Positions 34,199-43,468 of a stretch of DNA of 55,476 nucleotides are shown here, piece by piece. Location: the NCBI GenBank assembly GCA_045628105.1, contig JAZQOX010000032.1, positions 1 through 55,476 on the forward strand, written 5' to 3'. This DNA comes from UMGS1781 sp045628105. GTDB lineage: Bacteria; Bacillota; Clostridia; TANB77; CAG-508. The notes beneath the pieces are model-generated. The model saw only the letters and a list, made by a program, of their open reading frames with translations, did no database searches and had not been told where the DNA came from. The first letter of the stretch is position 1. Each line of letters opens with the position of its first letter. Made by a program: the position numbers and the translations under genes.

Positions 34199-35242
34199 AT
34201 GACGATTGAAGAATTGGAAGCAAAATTAAAAACTGGTATGTTAGATTCAATATACTTGTTATATGGTGAAGAGGAATATTTATTAGAAACTTGTGTAAAA
34301 AAAATAAAAAAGACATTTGGAGAGCTATTGAATGGAATAAATTATATACAAATTGATGACAAGAATGTAGAAGGACTTATATCAGATATAGAAACTCCTG
34401 CTTTTGGATATGCAAAAAAGTTAATTGTTGTAAAAAATTCAGGATTATTTAAAAAAGAAGGAAGAACAAAAAAATCCGAAGAAAAGAAAACGGAAAAAAA
34501 ACGCAGTGCAAAAAGTTTACAAGAAAAAATAGCAGAATATATATCTGAGAATATTGATGTAATAAGAGAGTCAGTAATTGTTCTATTTATTGAGCAAGAA
34601 ATTGGATCAAATGAATTAGAAAAGGTTATACAAAAAGTTGGAACAGTTTGTAATTTTGAAAAGTTAAAACCAATTCAAATATCTAAAAGAATCAAAGCAA
34701 TTTGCAATGGATATAAGGTAAATATAGATGAAAAAACAATGAACTATTTTATTGAAACATGTGGTACAAGTATGCTAGCTTTAATTAATGAAATACGAAA
34801 ACTTATAGAATATGTTGGAGAAAACGGAACAATAGATAATAAAGCAATTGACAAACTTTCAATAAAGGAACTTGATAGCGTTATTTTTGATTTGACCGAT
34901 ACAATTGGACAAAAAAATATAAAAGAAGCACTAAGAATATTAAATGAATTACTATATAATAAAGAACCAATTCAAAAAATACTTATAACTTTATATAATC
35001 ACTTGAAAAAAATATATCTTACAATTCTTGCTATAAAATACAATGAAAATATAGCAGAAGCTTTAGGGTTAAAACCAAATCAAATGTTCTTAACTACTAA
35101 GTATAGAAAACAAGCTACATATTTTAAAGAAAAAGAACTAAGAGAAATTTTACAAAAACTTATTGATTTGGATTACAAATCTAAGCAGGGACAATTAGAC
35201 ATAAATGTTGGGTTAGAATCAATAATTTGCATGATGGGATAA
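34199..35242 (+). CDS. holA: DNA polymerase III delta subunit
   Basis: This clamp-loader subunit opens the sliding clamp. The 347 residues show the HolA pattern: IYLLYGEEEYLLETCVKKIKK (about 19-39), a degenerate AAA+ core without P-loop, a basic Lys-rich insert (about 93-112), and LDLDYKSKQGQLD-like LIDLDYKSKQGQ near the end. I start it at ATG 34199, with AAAAGG ahead; the frame is open upstream to 34142 within ruvC but without a ribosome site. It is probably co-transcribed with ruvC. Confidence 0.9.
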   Translation: MTIEELEAKLKTGMLDSIYLLYGEEEYLLETCVKKIKKTFGELLNGINYIQIDDKNVEGLISDIETPAFGYAKKLIVVKNSGLFKKEGRTKKSEEKKTEKKRSAKSLQEKIAEYISENIDVIRESVIVLFIEQEIGSNELEKVIQKVGTVCNFEKLKPIQISKRIKAICNGYKVNIDEKTMNYFIETCGTSMLALINEIRKLIEYVGENGTIDNKAIDKLSIKELDSVIFDLTDTIGQKNIKEALRILNELLYNKEPIQKILITLYNHLKKIYLTILAIKYNENIAEALGLKPNQMFLTTKYRKQATYFKEKELREILQKLIDLDYKSKQGQLDINVGLESIICMMG

Positions 35243-35247
35243 TAAAA

Positions 35248-35276
35248 TTGCCAAAAATGTAAAAATGTGTTATAAT
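35248..35276 (+). promoter_or_regulatory. Promoter of the 35315 gene
   Basis: TTGCCA (35248-35253), a 17-base spacer and TATAAT (35271-35276). Confidence 0.65.
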
Positions 35277-35314
35277 AAAAAAGTAAGATTATTCAAAAGA
35301 GGGTGCAAAAAAAA

Positions 35315-35647
35315 GTGGTATTAATTGGAGTAATATATATATTACTAATATTAATATTAATATTAGTGATGTTTGCATATGTACAAATTAAACTATCTGG
35401 AATGAAAGTTAGAGATTTTTACGGTTTTATTGAGGCCAACCAGATGTTAGATAAACTATACAGATTTTCAAAAAAATATGAGAAATTAACAAATCAAGAC
35501 CAACTAATATTCTTAACTGAAGCAGAAAAAGTTTTTTCGGCATTTGAAAAAGTACCAGATGCGTTGTGGGAAGAGGAATACTCAAAATATATGGATGTAC
35601 TTGATAAATATAAGGATATAAAAGTTTTAAGATGGGAAAAAACATAA
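35315..35647 (+). CDS. Small single-span membrane protein of unknown function
   Basis: This protein of about 110 residues has one N-terminal membrane helix (roughly 2-24, very rich in Leu and Ile) and a cytoplasmic or external helical domain with ANQMLDKLYRFSKKYEKL and ALWEEEYSKYMDVLDKYKD. The family is not recognised. I prefer GTG 35315, 11 bases after AGAGGG, over GTG 35303, which abuts that site; both are in frame. It has its own promoter and ends at a terminator shared with the opposing XRE gene. Confidence 0.6.
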   Translation: MVLIGVIYILLILILILVMFAYVQIKLSGMKVRDFYGFIEANQMLDKLYRFSKKYEKLTNQDQLIFLTEAEKVFSAFEKVPDALWEEEYSKYMDVLDKYKDIKVLRWEKT

Positions 35648-35675
35648 AAGATGCATTAAAAAATGCATCTTTTTT
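35646..35675. terminator. Terminator between convergent genes
   Basis: AAAAGATGCATT and AATGCATCTTTT form a perfect 12-base stem with a 4-base A loop and T tracts; it serves the 35315 gene and probably the XRE gene. Confidence 0.8.
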
Positions 35676-35997
35676 ATTGCTCTACAATTACCTTCACAAT
35701 ATTGTAAATCAAATCCATTTTTTCTGCTGGACAATTTTTAAGTAAATCATTTAGAGCTGCAGTTAGATAAGAATTAGATGTAGGGGTTGTTCCCTCTAAA
35801 ACTTCACCTTGAGAAATATCTAAATAGTTACACATTTCAGATAGTCTTTTTAAATTTATTTTGGTAGAGCCACGTTCTATTCTACTTATATAAGCAACAG
35901 ATAAATCAAGAGCTTCAGCTAAAGCTTCTTGAGTTATTTTTTTATTAATTCTTGCTTGTTTTAATCTCATACCAATAATGCCGTAATTTAGTTCCAT
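35674..35997 (-). CDS. XRE-family transcriptional repressor
   Basis: This 107-residue protein has a Cro/C1-type helix-turn-helix (about residues 8-63: IGMRLKQARINKKITQEALAEALDLSVAYISRIERGS) and a short C-terminal helical dimer region. I start it at ATG 35997 with GGGAGGAAG ahead; the open frame to 36060 has no site. Two related palindromes GTAAANNTTTAC (36037-36048 and 36061-36072) lie just upstream and are likely its operators. Divergent smc starts 223 bases away. Target genes beyond itself are unknown. Confidence 0.85.
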   Translation of the reverse strand: MELNYGIIGMRLKQARINKKITQEALAEALDLSVAYISRIERGSTKINLKRLSEMCNYLDISQGEVLEGTTPTSNSYLTAALNDLLKNCPAEKMDLIYNIVKVIVEQ

Positions 35998-36036
35998 AAA
36001 AACTTCCTCCCTTTTGTTAAAATATAGCATTACAGA

Positions 36037-36072
36037 GTAAAACTTTACAGAAACAAACAAGTAAAATTTTAC
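36037..36072. promoter_or_regulatory. Paired operator palindromes upstream of the XRE gene
   Basis: GTAAAACTTTAC (36037-36048) and GTAAAATTTTAC (36061-36072), centres 24 bases apart, between the XRE start and the smc promoter. Confidence 0.6.
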
Positions 36073-36149
36073 TGTCAGAAAAAATATTAAGAAGAAATAG
36101 ATGTTTAAATTTATAAAAATTCTATTTAAAATACTGTCCTATTTTGGGA

Positions 36150-36178
36150 TTGACTATTTGTAACTTTTGATATATTAT
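36150..36178 (+). promoter_or_regulatory. smc promoter
   Basis: TTGACT (36150-36155), a 17-base spacer and TATTAT (36173-36178). Confidence 0.7.
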
Positions 36179-36220
36179 ATAAAAAGTTTATAGAAGCAAT
36201 CAGTGGAAGGATGAGAGGTA

Positions 36221-39200
36221 ATGTATTTAAAAAGACTAGAATTACAAGGGTTTAAATCTTTTGCAGATAAAACTGTATTAGATTTTATGCCAGGAATAAC
36301 AACAGTAATTGGACCAAATGGATCAGGAAAGAGTAACATATCAGATAGTATTAGATGGGTACTAGGAGAACAGAGTATAAAATCTTTAAGGGGAAGTAAA
36401 TCAGAGGATATAATTTTTGCAGGAACACAAAATAGAAAATCTTTGGGGTTTGCAGAGGCTTCAATTGTAATAGATAATTCAGACGGAAAATTACCAATTG
36501 AATTTGGGGAAGTAGTTGTTACTAGAAGAATATTTAGAAATGGTGAAACAGGTTACTTTATAAATAAAACACCATGCAGACTAAAAGACGTATTAGAACT
36601 ATTTATGGATACAGGAATTGGTAAAGATGGATATTCAATAATTGGACAAGGAAAAATAGATGAAATATTAAGTAATAAATCAGAAGATAGACGTAATATT
36701 TTTGAAGAAGCTGCAGGAATTGTAAAATATAGGGCTAGAAAAAATGAATCTGAGAAAAAATTAGAACAAACAAAGCTTAACTTACTTAGAATTAATGATA
36801 TTTTATCAGAAATAGAAGCAACTATAGAACCACTAAAGGCACAATCAGAAAAAGCAAAGAAATTTTTGGATTTGCGTGAAGAACTAAAATCAATTGAAAT
36901 AGGTCTTTTCATATACAATATTGAAACATATAAGACAAAACTACAAGAAATTGTTAATGATATTGATATATTAAATTCGCAAAAAAAAGACGAAGAAAAT
37001 AGATTAACAGTTTTACAAAATCTTAAGGAAAGCTTAAAACAGGAGCTTGAAGAAATAACAGAAAAAATTGAAAAAACACAAAATATTGGATTTGAAAGCG
37101 AAAAAAAGATAGAACAAATTACTTCAGACATAAATGTTGCAAATGAAAGAATATCAAATAACATTCAAAATAGTGAAACATACAAAAAAGAGGTTGAAGA
37201 GTTAAGTTTAAGAAATAAAGAGATTTCAGAAGAAAAAGAAAACAGAATTCAAAAGAAAGATAATTTAAATGAAAATAGAGAAAAATTCATAAAAGAATTA
37301 CAAGAAAAAGAAGGAAAGCTTAAAGAAATAACTGAAAAACTTACAGAGGAAGAAAAACACATAGAAGATAAAAAGAAAATTGTAGAGCAAAACATAGAAT
37401 TAAAATATGAAAATAAAGAGCAAATAAGTAATATAGAAATAAGTAATGATAATATTATAAAACGCAAAAAAACTGTCCAAAATGAGATTTCAGATACAAT
37501 ATCTGGCCTAGATGAAAAGAGAATGATAAAGTCAGATTTGTTAAAAACTTTTAATGAAAAAGAAAACAAGAGAAATGAGTTTAAAAATAGATTAGAAGAG
37601 ATTCATTTTAAGAAGAATGAGGCTAATATTAAGATTCGAAATTATGAAGATAAAATTAATAATTTTTTGTCTCAAATTAGAATAAAAGATTCAAAACAAA
37701 AATTCCTAAGCGAAATGGAAAAAGAAAAAGAGGGATATTCAAAAGCAGTTAAAGAGATACTTTTGGAATGTGAAAAAGATAACAGCCTTGGAAAAGGCGT
37801 AAAAGGAGTTTTAGCAAATCTAGTTTCAGTTCCAGAAGAATATCAAACTGCTATTGAAACTGTTCTTGCAGGTACTCTTCAAAATATAGTTACAGAAACA
37901 GAAGAAGATGCAAAAAAACTTATAGAATTTTTAAGAAAAAACAACATAGGAAGAGCATCATTTTTACCAATAGCATCTGTTAAAGGTAAAAAAATAGATA
38001 GATTAATAAAAAATAGTCTTGAAGGTGTTATAGGTGTTGCAGCAGAGCTTATAAAAGTAGATAAAAAATACGAGGGAATTATATATAATTTACTTGGCAA
38101 AACAGTTGTTGTAAATAATATGGATACGGCAATTATTCTTGCAAGACAAAACAATTATAGTTTTAGAATAGTTACTTTAAAAGGTGATATAATAAACCCA
38201 AGTGGTGCAATTTCAGGAGGTTCAGCTACTCAAAAGACAACAAGCATAATAGGAAGAACAAATCAAATAAAAGAATTAGAAAAAGAAATTACAAAATTAA
38301 ATAAAGATTTAGAAAATGTTACAAAAGAAAAGGAAGAATATGAAAAATCAATAGAAAGTTTATTAGAAGAAGTTACAAGCATAGAACAAACTTCACAAGA
38401 AATAGAGATAGAATATGCTACAGAAAAACAAAAAATTGAATCTATACAAGAATCAATTGCATCATTAGAAGCACATTTGGAAACATTAAAACAAGAAAAA
38501 AATAATTTAGAAGAAAACGAAAAGAAGAACAATGATAAAAAGATAGAAATTGAAAACCAAACAAAAAATATTGAAGAACAAACAGAAAAACTTAATATTG
38601 AAATTAGAGAATTTGCTGAAAAAAATAAGGATAATCAAAAATATATAGATGATTTAAACTTTGATATAACAAATTTAAAAATTTCTGTATCTTCATTTGA
38701 TGAAAGTAAAAATTCTCTAGAGGAAATTCTTGAAAGAATAGAAAATGAATTACAAAATAATTTAAAGAAGATAGAAACAAAAAATAACCAGCTTACGGAT
38801 TTATTAAAAGAAAACGAAAATCTTAATAATTCGATATTAAATTATAAAAGCCAAATTGAACAAATAAAGCTTGAAGTTAGCACAAGCTCAGAAATGATTG
38901 AAAAACTTAAACAAGAAAAAACAAACAAAAATGAGCAGATTAATAAAAATGAAAAAGAAGTTGAAGAAAAATATTTGACAATAGAAGATATAAAAAATCA
39001 AGCTAATAAGTTAGAAGTAAAAAAATCAAAGATAGATGTTGAATTAGAACAAATAATAAATAAAATGTGGGAGGACTATGAACTAACTCCAAGTAATGTT
39101 GGTGAATATAAAAGACCAAACAACATTCAAGAAACAACGAAACAAGTAAATGAACTTAGAAATGAAATTAAAAATTTAGGAAGTATAAATATAGATTCAA

Positions 39201-39775
39201 TAGAAGAATATAAACAAACAAAAGACAGATATGACTATATGTGTGAACAAAGATTAGACCTAGAAAATTCTAGTTCAAAATTGAAAAAAATAATACAAGA
39301 CATGACTAAAATAATGAAAGAACAATTTGAAGAACAATTTAAAATAATAAATAAAAACTTTGGGGAAGTATTTAAAGAATTATTTGGAGGAGGAAAAGCT
39401 GACTTAAGATTAACAGATGAATCAGACATTTTAAATTGTGGAATAGAAATTGAAGTTCAACCACCGGGAAAGAAATTACAAAACATGAGCTTGCTATCAG
39501 GAGGAGAAAGAGCATTTACAGCAATAGCATTATTATTTGCAATATTAAAAATAAATCCAGCTCCTTTCTGTGTATTGGATGAAATTGAAGCTGCACTGGA
39601 TGATGTTAATGTATACAGATTTGCAGAATATTTAAAGAAATTCTCATCTGAAACACAATTTTTAGTTATAACTCATAGAAAGGGAACCATGGAGGCAGCA
39701 GATACAGTTTATGGAATAACAATGGAAGAAAGTGGTATAAGTAAATTATTATCAATGAAACTTGAAAGAAAATAA
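36221..39775 (+). CDS. smc: Chromosome partition protein Smc
   Basis: This ATPase organises and segregates the chromosome with ScpA and ScpB. The 1184 residues match family length: Walker A GPNGSGKSN (about 32-40), long coiled coil, a hinge (about 520-680, GVKGVLANLVSVPEEYQTAIETVLAG), second coiled coil, signature LLSGGERAFTAIALLFA (about 1091-1107) and Walker B PFCVLDEIEAALDD (about 1120-1134). GAGGTA precedes the ATG. The coiled coils are strongly Lys/Glu/Asn-rich, in keeping with AT-rich DNA. The usual neighbours rnc and ftsY are not here. Confidence 0.97.
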   Translation: MYLKRLELQGFKSFADKTVLDFMPGITTVIGPNGSGKSNISDSIRWVLGEQSIKSLRGSKSEDIIFAGTQNRKSLGFAEASIVIDNSDGKLPIEFGEVVVTRRIFRNGETGYFINKTPCRLKDVLELFMDTGIGKDGYSIIGQGKIDEILSNKSEDRRNIFEEAAGIVKYRARKNESEKKLEQTKLNLLRINDILSEIEATIEPLKAQSEKAKKFLDLREELKSIEIGLFIYNIETYKTKLQEIVNDIDILNSQKKDEENRLTVLQNLKESLKQELEEITEKIEKTQNIGFESEKKIEQITSDINVANERISNNIQNSETYKKEVEELSLRNKEISEEKENRIQKKDNLNENREKFIKELQEKEGKLKEITEKLTEEEKHIEDKKKIVEQNIELKYENKEQISNIEISNDNIIKRKKTVQNEISDTISGLDEKRMIKSDLLKTFNEKENKRNEFKNRLEEIHFKKNEANIKIRNYEDKINNFLSQIRIKDSKQKFLSEMEKEKEGYSKAVKEILLECEKDNSLGKGVKGVLANLVSVPEEYQTAIETVLAGTLQNIVTETEEDAKKLIEFLRKNNIGRASFLPIASVKGKKIDRLIKNSLEGVIGVAAELIKVDKKYEGIIYNLLGKTVVVNNMDTAIILARQNNYSFRIVTLKGDIINPSGAISGGSATQKTTSIIGRTNQIKELEKEITKLNKDLENVTKEKEEYEKSIESLLEEVTSIEQTSQEIEIEYATEKQKIESIQESIASLEAHLETLKQEKNNLEENEKKNNDKKIEIENQTKNIEEQTEKLNIEIREFAEKNKDNQKYIDDLNFDITNLKISVSSFDESKNSLEEILERIENELQNNLKKIETKNNQLTDLLKENENLNNSILNYKSQIEQIKLEVSTSSEMIEKLKQEKTNKNEQINKNEKEVEEKYLTIEDIKNQANKLEVKKSKIDVELEQIINKMWEDYELTPSNVGEYKRPNNIQETTKQVNELRNEIKNLGSINIDSIEEYKQTKDRYDYMCEQRLDLENSSSKLKKIIQDMTKIMKEQFEEQFKIINKNFGEVFKELFGGGKADLRLTDESDILNCGIEIEVQPPGKKLQNMSLLSGGERAFTAIALLFAILKINPAPFCVLDEIEAALDDVNVYRFAEYLKKFSSETQFLVITHRKGTMEAADTVYGITMEESGISKLLSMKLERK

Positions 39776-39792
39776 AAAACAAATAAATATAA

Positions 39793-39831
39793 AAACTTTT
39801 GTTTGACAAACAGAAAATTATATGATATATT
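39793..39831 (+). promoter_or_regulatory. lexA promoter with candidate LexA box
   Basis: TTGACA (39803-39808), a 17-base spacer and TATATT (39826-39831). AAACTTTTGTTT (39793-39804) overlaps the -35 box, fitting AAACNNNNGTTT and close to the Gram-positive SOS box GAACNNNNGTTC. Autoregulation is likely. Confidence 0.6.
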
Positions 39832-39863
39832 GAAGGCAATATTGAAGGAGGATGATTTTAAAA

Positions 39864-40517
39864 ATGAGAAAAAAAGATCCTAATGAACTAAATAAAAGAG
39901 AAAAAGCTATTCTAAAATATATTGAAAAACAAGTTAATGAAAAGGGATATCCACCATCAGTTAGAGAAATAGGAAAAGGAGTTGGATTAAGTTCAACGGC
40001 TACTGTACATACTTATTTAACTGGACTTGAAAAAAAAGGATACATTAAAAAGGAAAATCAAAAAGGAAGAACTTTAAAATTATTAAAGGGTGGACTTGAA
40101 GGCCAAGTTGAAATAAAAGAGAAAACTGCATATACAGGCAAAGAACTTGTAGATGTTCCTGTTATTGGAAAAATAACAGCAGGTGCACCAATACTAGCTG
40201 TTGAAAATGTTACAGATACATTTCCAATTCCAATTGACTTTGTTGGAAACAATGAAAGCTTCATGCTTACTGTTAGAGGAGAAAGTATGATTGAAGCTGG
40301 AATTTTAGATGGAGATTTTATTTTGGTAAGAAAACAAGATATTGCTAGAAATGGAGAAATAGTTGTTGCATTAATAGGAGATGAAGCAACAGTTAAAACT
40401 TTCTACAAAGAAAAAGATCATATAAGATTACAACCAGAAAACAGTACAATGGATCCAATAATTGTACCAGATTGTAGAATACTAGGTCGAGTATGTGGTG
40501 TATTTAGAAAAATGTAA
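39864..40517 (+). CDS. lexA: LexA repressor
   Basis: This SOS repressor cleaves itself when RecA is active. The 217 residues show a winged helix (about 3-65, PPSVREIGKGVGLSSTATVHTYLTGLEKKGYI), the Ala-Gly cleavage site in KITAGAPILA (about 97-106), the catalytic Ser in RGESMIEAG (about 138-146) and Lys in DEATVKTFY (about 172-180). I start at ATG 39864, with GAAGGAGG at proper distance; the upstream ATG at 39852 abuts that site. It has its own promoter and a likely self-operator. Confidence 0.95.
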   Translation: MRKKDPNELNKREKAILKYIEKQVNEKGYPPSVREIGKGVGLSSTATVHTYLTGLEKKGYIKKENQKGRTLKLLKGGLEGQVEIKEKTAYTGKELVDVPVIGKITAGAPILAVENVTDTFPIPIDFVGNNESFMLTVRGESMIEAGILDGDFILVRKQDIARNGEIVVALIGDEATVKTFYKEKDHIRLQPENSTMDPIIVPDCRILGRVCGVFRKM

Positions 40518-40574
40518 TTATTTTTATAAATAATATAAAATATGATGAGCATAATATAAACTAGAGGTGTTATT

Positions 40575-40721
40575 ATGCAAACAGATAAAAAAGTAGCAAA
40601 GAGAACAGACATGACTAAATATGGCGAATTTGTATGCTCAACATACCATTGGTTACCAGTTGAAAAACAAAAAGAACAAGCAGAAAAACTTGAAAATATT
40701 ACAAAAGAAAAGAACAACTAA
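40575..40721 (+). CDS. Small hydrophilic protein of 48 residues
   Basis: The ORF starts MQTDKKVAKRTDMTKYGEF and continues with VCSTYHWLPVEKQKEQ, ending in a charged helix. AGAGGTG lies ahead of the ATG. It lies between lexA and spoIVA on the same strand. No family is recognised. Codon use is like the neighbours and the frame is open throughout, so it is probably real. Confidence 0.5.
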   Translation: MQTDKKVAKRTDMTKYGEFVCSTYHWLPVEKQKEQAEKLENITKEKNN

Positions 40722-40827
40722 AGTAATAAGAAAATTTAAAAATAAAAATGTAATAAAAATTACCTATCCATAATATACATTTATTAAAGTTTAGTACAAA
40801 CGTTAATTATGGGAGGTAATTATTTTT

Positions 40828-42306
40828 ATGGAAAGTTTGGAGATATATCAGAGTATTAAAGCAAGGACAGATGGAGATATATATGCAGGAATAGTTGGTC
40901 CTGTTAGAACTGGAAAATCAACATTTATTAAAAATTTTATGGATTTATTAGTTATACCGAACATTGAAAATACATACAAAAAAGAAAGAGCAAGAGATGA
41001 ATTGCCACAAAGTGCTGCAGGAAGAACGATAATGACAACAGAACCAAAATTTGTTCCAAATGAAGCAGCACAAATAACAATAGGAGAAAATTTAAAATTA
41101 AAAATACGATTGGTGGATTGTGTTGGTTATCTTGTAAATAACGCATTAGGATATATGGAGGAAGATGTTCCGAGAATGGTTAAAACCCCATGGTCTGATG
41201 AGGAAATTCCATTTGAAGAGGCAGCAGAAATTGGAACAAAAAAAGTTATAACTGAACATTCAACAATTGGAATTTTAGTAACAACAGATGGAAGTATAAC
41301 CGAAATACCAAGAGAGGATTATATAGAAGCTGAAAGCAGAGTAGTATCAGAACTTAAGGCACTAAATAAGCCGTTTGTAATAGTTCTAAATACAAGTAAG
41401 CCTTATTCAGAAGAAACAAAAATACTTGCGAGTAATTTAGAAAATGAGTATGGTGTTTCTGTTATACCAACAGATTGTTCTAATTTAAATACTGATGATA
41501 TAAATAATATTTTTGGAAAAATCTTATATGAGTTTCCTGTTGAGAGAATAAATATAAATTATCCTGGATGGATTGATGGATTAGATTATAATCATAGTTT
41601 GAAACAAGAATTATTTAAAGAAATAAAAGAAGCTTTTAAAGATATAACAACAATTAAAAAAATAAATGATGGGATAGAAAAAATAAAGCAAACTGAAATT
41701 ATAGTAAGAACTGAGATAGATAAAATAGATTTAGGTACAGGTGCAGTAGATATTAAAATAGAATTGAATAACAGCTTATTTTATAAAATTCTTACAGAAT
41801 TAACAGGAATAGAAATGAAAACAGAAGCTGATTTGTTTACAACAATAGATAGTTTAGCAAAAACAAAAAAAGAGTACGATAAGGTCGAAATGGCATTACA
41901 GGAAGTTAAGCAAAAGGGATATGGAATAGTAATGCCAAGTATGGAAGAATTAATTTTAGACGAACCAGAAATAGTAAAACAAGGTTCTAGATTTGGTGTT
42001 AAATTAAAAGCAAGAGCACCTTCAGTACATATGATTAGAGCTGATATTGAAACAGAAGTTTCACCTATAGTTGGAAGCGAAAAACAATCTGAAGAGCTTG
42101 TAAATTATTTATTGTCTGAATTTGAGAATGATCCAATTAAAATATGGGAATCAAATATTTTTGGAAAGAATTTACATGAACTAGTAAATGAGGGATTACA
42201 AAATAAATTATATAGAATGCCTGAAGATGCACAGGGAAAACTACAAGAAACACTAGAAAGAATTGTTAACGAAGGAAGCGGAGGATTAATTTGCATTATT
42301 CTATAA
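40828..42306 (+). CDS. spoIVA: Stage IV sporulation protein A (spore coat morphogenetic ATPase)
   Basis: SpoIVA polymerises on the forespore surface and forms the base of the spore coat. The 492 residues are full length: a TRAFAC-type P-loop GPVRTGKST (about 24-32), LVDCVGYLVNNALGY (about 95-109), the family's EIPREDY and VLNTSKPYSEETK, a middle domain, and a C-terminal domain ending in LICIIL. GGGAGG precedes the ATG. This is firm evidence for sporulation. The gene would normally use sigma-E; I saw only a weak match (TATACATT near 40774). Confidence 0.95.
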   Translation: MESLEIYQSIKARTDGDIYAGIVGPVRTGKSTFIKNFMDLLVIPNIENTYKKERARDELPQSAAGRTIMTTEPKFVPNEAAQITIGENLKLKIRLVDCVGYLVNNALGYMEEDVPRMVKTPWSDEEIPFEEAAEIGTKKVITEHSTIGILVTTDGSITEIPREDYIEAESRVVSELKALNKPFVIVLNTSKPYSEETKILASNLENEYGVSVIPTDCSNLNTDDINNIFGKILYEFPVERININYPGWIDGLDYNHSLKQELFKEIKEAFKDITTIKKINDGIEKIKQTEIIVRTEIDKIDLGTGAVDIKIELNNSLFYKILTELTGIEMKTEADLFTTIDSLAKTKKEYDKVEMALQEVKQKGYGIVMPSMEELILDEPEIVKQGSRFGVKLKARAPSVHMIRADIETEVSPIVGSEKQSEELVNYLLSEFENDPIKIWESNIFGKNLHELVNEGLQNKLYRMPEDAQGKLQETLERIVNEGSGGLICIIL

Positions 42307-42443
42307 AAATAATAATGAAAAAATAAAGAGTAAAAATTTGTGGAAAAATGTAAAAAAATGTGGTATAGTAAAAATGTCTGAAAGCCTGATAAATAGCTAT
42401 ATACGTAAATATTTAATTGAAAGTAAAAATAGGAGAAATAAAT

Positions 42444-43235
42444 ATGAATATAGAAAAGCCTATGCCATTGTTATTAATAGAAGATAATGAAGAAGATGTG
42501 AGAATATTTAATGAATATATTAAAACAAGATTAGATGTGAAGTTAATCAAATCTACCAATTCAAGTTATGAGGGATTAGACATTACAAAAACATATAATC
42601 CTGAAGGAATTATATTAGATTTAGAATTACATAAAGGAGAGGGATCAGGATTAAGTTTTTTAGAGAAAATGAAGAAAATAGAACTAGATTTTAAACCCAT
42701 AGTTGTAGTAACAACAAACGTATCTTCAGATATAATATATAACCATATTAGAGAACTAGGAGCAGATTTTATTTATTATAAAAAACAAAAAGATTATTCT
42801 CCAGAGCTTGTTATTAATTCAATTGTATCATTAAGGGAAATTTTATATAGTAATAATAAAATTAATAAGAAAACAACAGTAAGAGAAAGTCAAAAAGAAA
42901 CTGAAGAAAAGTTAAAAAATATAATAAATAATGAGTTAGATTTAATTGGAATATCTGCTCACTTAAAAGGAAGAAAATATTTTGAGGATGCTATTTTTTA
43001 TTTGTTAACTAATAGAGAAAATGGATCTGTATTTTATTTCTTGGCAAACAAGTATAAGGTTGGAAACAGTAGTATAGGAAGAGCAATGCAGACAGCAATT
43101 AACTATGCATGGAAAACATCTGCAATCGACGATTTACTTATACATTACAAAGCAAGAATAAATTATGAAACAGGAGTTCCAACACCAACAGAATTTATAT
43201 ATTATTATGCTGAAAAGATAGGAAAGCTTAAATAG
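42444..43235 (+). CDS. Spo0A-family response regulator, divergent
   Basis: This 263-residue protein has an N-terminal receiver (about 1-125; acidic pair ED, phospho-acceptor Asp59 in IILDLEL, VVTTN, and Lys in YYKKQ) and a C-terminal Spo0A-type DNA-binding domain (about 160-263) with SSIGRAMQTAINYAW and TPTEFIYYYAEKI. The recognition helix of classical Spo0A reads SRVERAIRHAIEVAW, so several DNA-contact positions differ. This may be a second Spo0A with another target. I start at ATG 42444 with AGGAG ahead rather than the in-frame TTG 42417. Sensor kinase and mini-ORF follow. Confidence 0.8.
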   Translation: MNIEKPMPLLLIEDNEEDVRIFNEYIKTRLDVKLIKSTNSSYEGLDITKTYNPEGIILDLELHKGEGSGLSFLEKMKKIELDFKPIVVVTTNVSSDIIYNHIRELGADFIYYKKQKDYSPELVINSIVSLREILYSNNKINKKTTVRESQKETEEKLKNIINNELDLIGISAHLKGRKYFEDAIFYLLTNRENGSVFYFLANKYKVGNSSIGRAMQTAINYAWKTSAIDDLLIHYKARINYETGVPTPTEFIYYYAEKIGKLK

Positions 43236-43252
43236 CTTTCCTATCTTTTTGC
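43213..43252 (+). terminator. Terminator of the Spo0A-like gene
   Basis: Sixteen-base perfect stem AAAAGATAGGAAAGCT with its complement; the stop codon TAG (43233-43235) sits at the start of the 3' arm. A T tract follows. Confidence 0.9.
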
Positions 43253-43281
43253 ATTATTTTGCATATATTTGACACCACCAA

Positions 43282-43318
43282 ACTACCTAAAACTGAATGT
43301 TTAGGTAGTATTTTTTTA
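43282..43318 (+). terminator. Second hairpin with T tract before the mini-ORF
   Basis: Ten-base arms ACTACCTAAA and TTTAGGTAGT, an 8-base loop, then a run of T. It lies 30 bases beyond the first terminator, so it is either a backup terminator or an attenuator in a leader for the mini-ORF. Confidence 0.75.
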
Positions 43319-43373
43319 TTGTAAAACAAAACTATTTATTTATTTCAACAAAAAAAGGAGGTGGAGAAAAAGT

Positions 43374-43427
43374 ATGTGGGAATGGTTATTAGATCTATTT
43401 GGCTACTGGGGAGGATGGAATAGATAG
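43374..43427 (+). CDS. Trp-rich 17-residue mini-ORF
   Basis: The ORF encodes MWEWLLDLFGYWGGWNR, with four Trp in 17 residues. A strong AAAGGAGGTGG ribosome site lies 8 to 10 bases ahead, and a strong terminator follows the stop. It sits between the Spo0A-like regulator and a membrane sensor kinase. It could be a signalling peptide for that kinase, a Trp-sensing leader peptide, or a small membrane-active peptide. No secretion signal is visible and no family is known to me. Confidence 0.5.
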   Translation: MWEWLLDLFGYWGGWNR

Positions 43428-43432
43428 TATTT

Positions 43433-43468
43433 ATAGTCAAACAATGCAAATTGTTTGACTATTTTTTG
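43433..43468 (+). terminator. Terminator after the mini-ORF
   Basis: Thirteen-base perfect arms ATAGTCAAACAAT and ATTGTTTGACTAT around GCAA, then a T tract. Its 3' arm contains the -35 box of the kinase promoter. Confidence 0.9.

Noticed and set aside
40751..40781. Sigma-E promoter for spoIVA
   Set aside because: TATACATT is near the expected -10 sequence, but the -35 side is not convincing in this AT-rich spacer.
43240..43440. Third antisense toxin-antitoxin locus around the Trp-rich mini-ORF
   Set aside because: The mini-ORF and terminators fit, but no good minus-strand promoter or complementary RNA copy was found.
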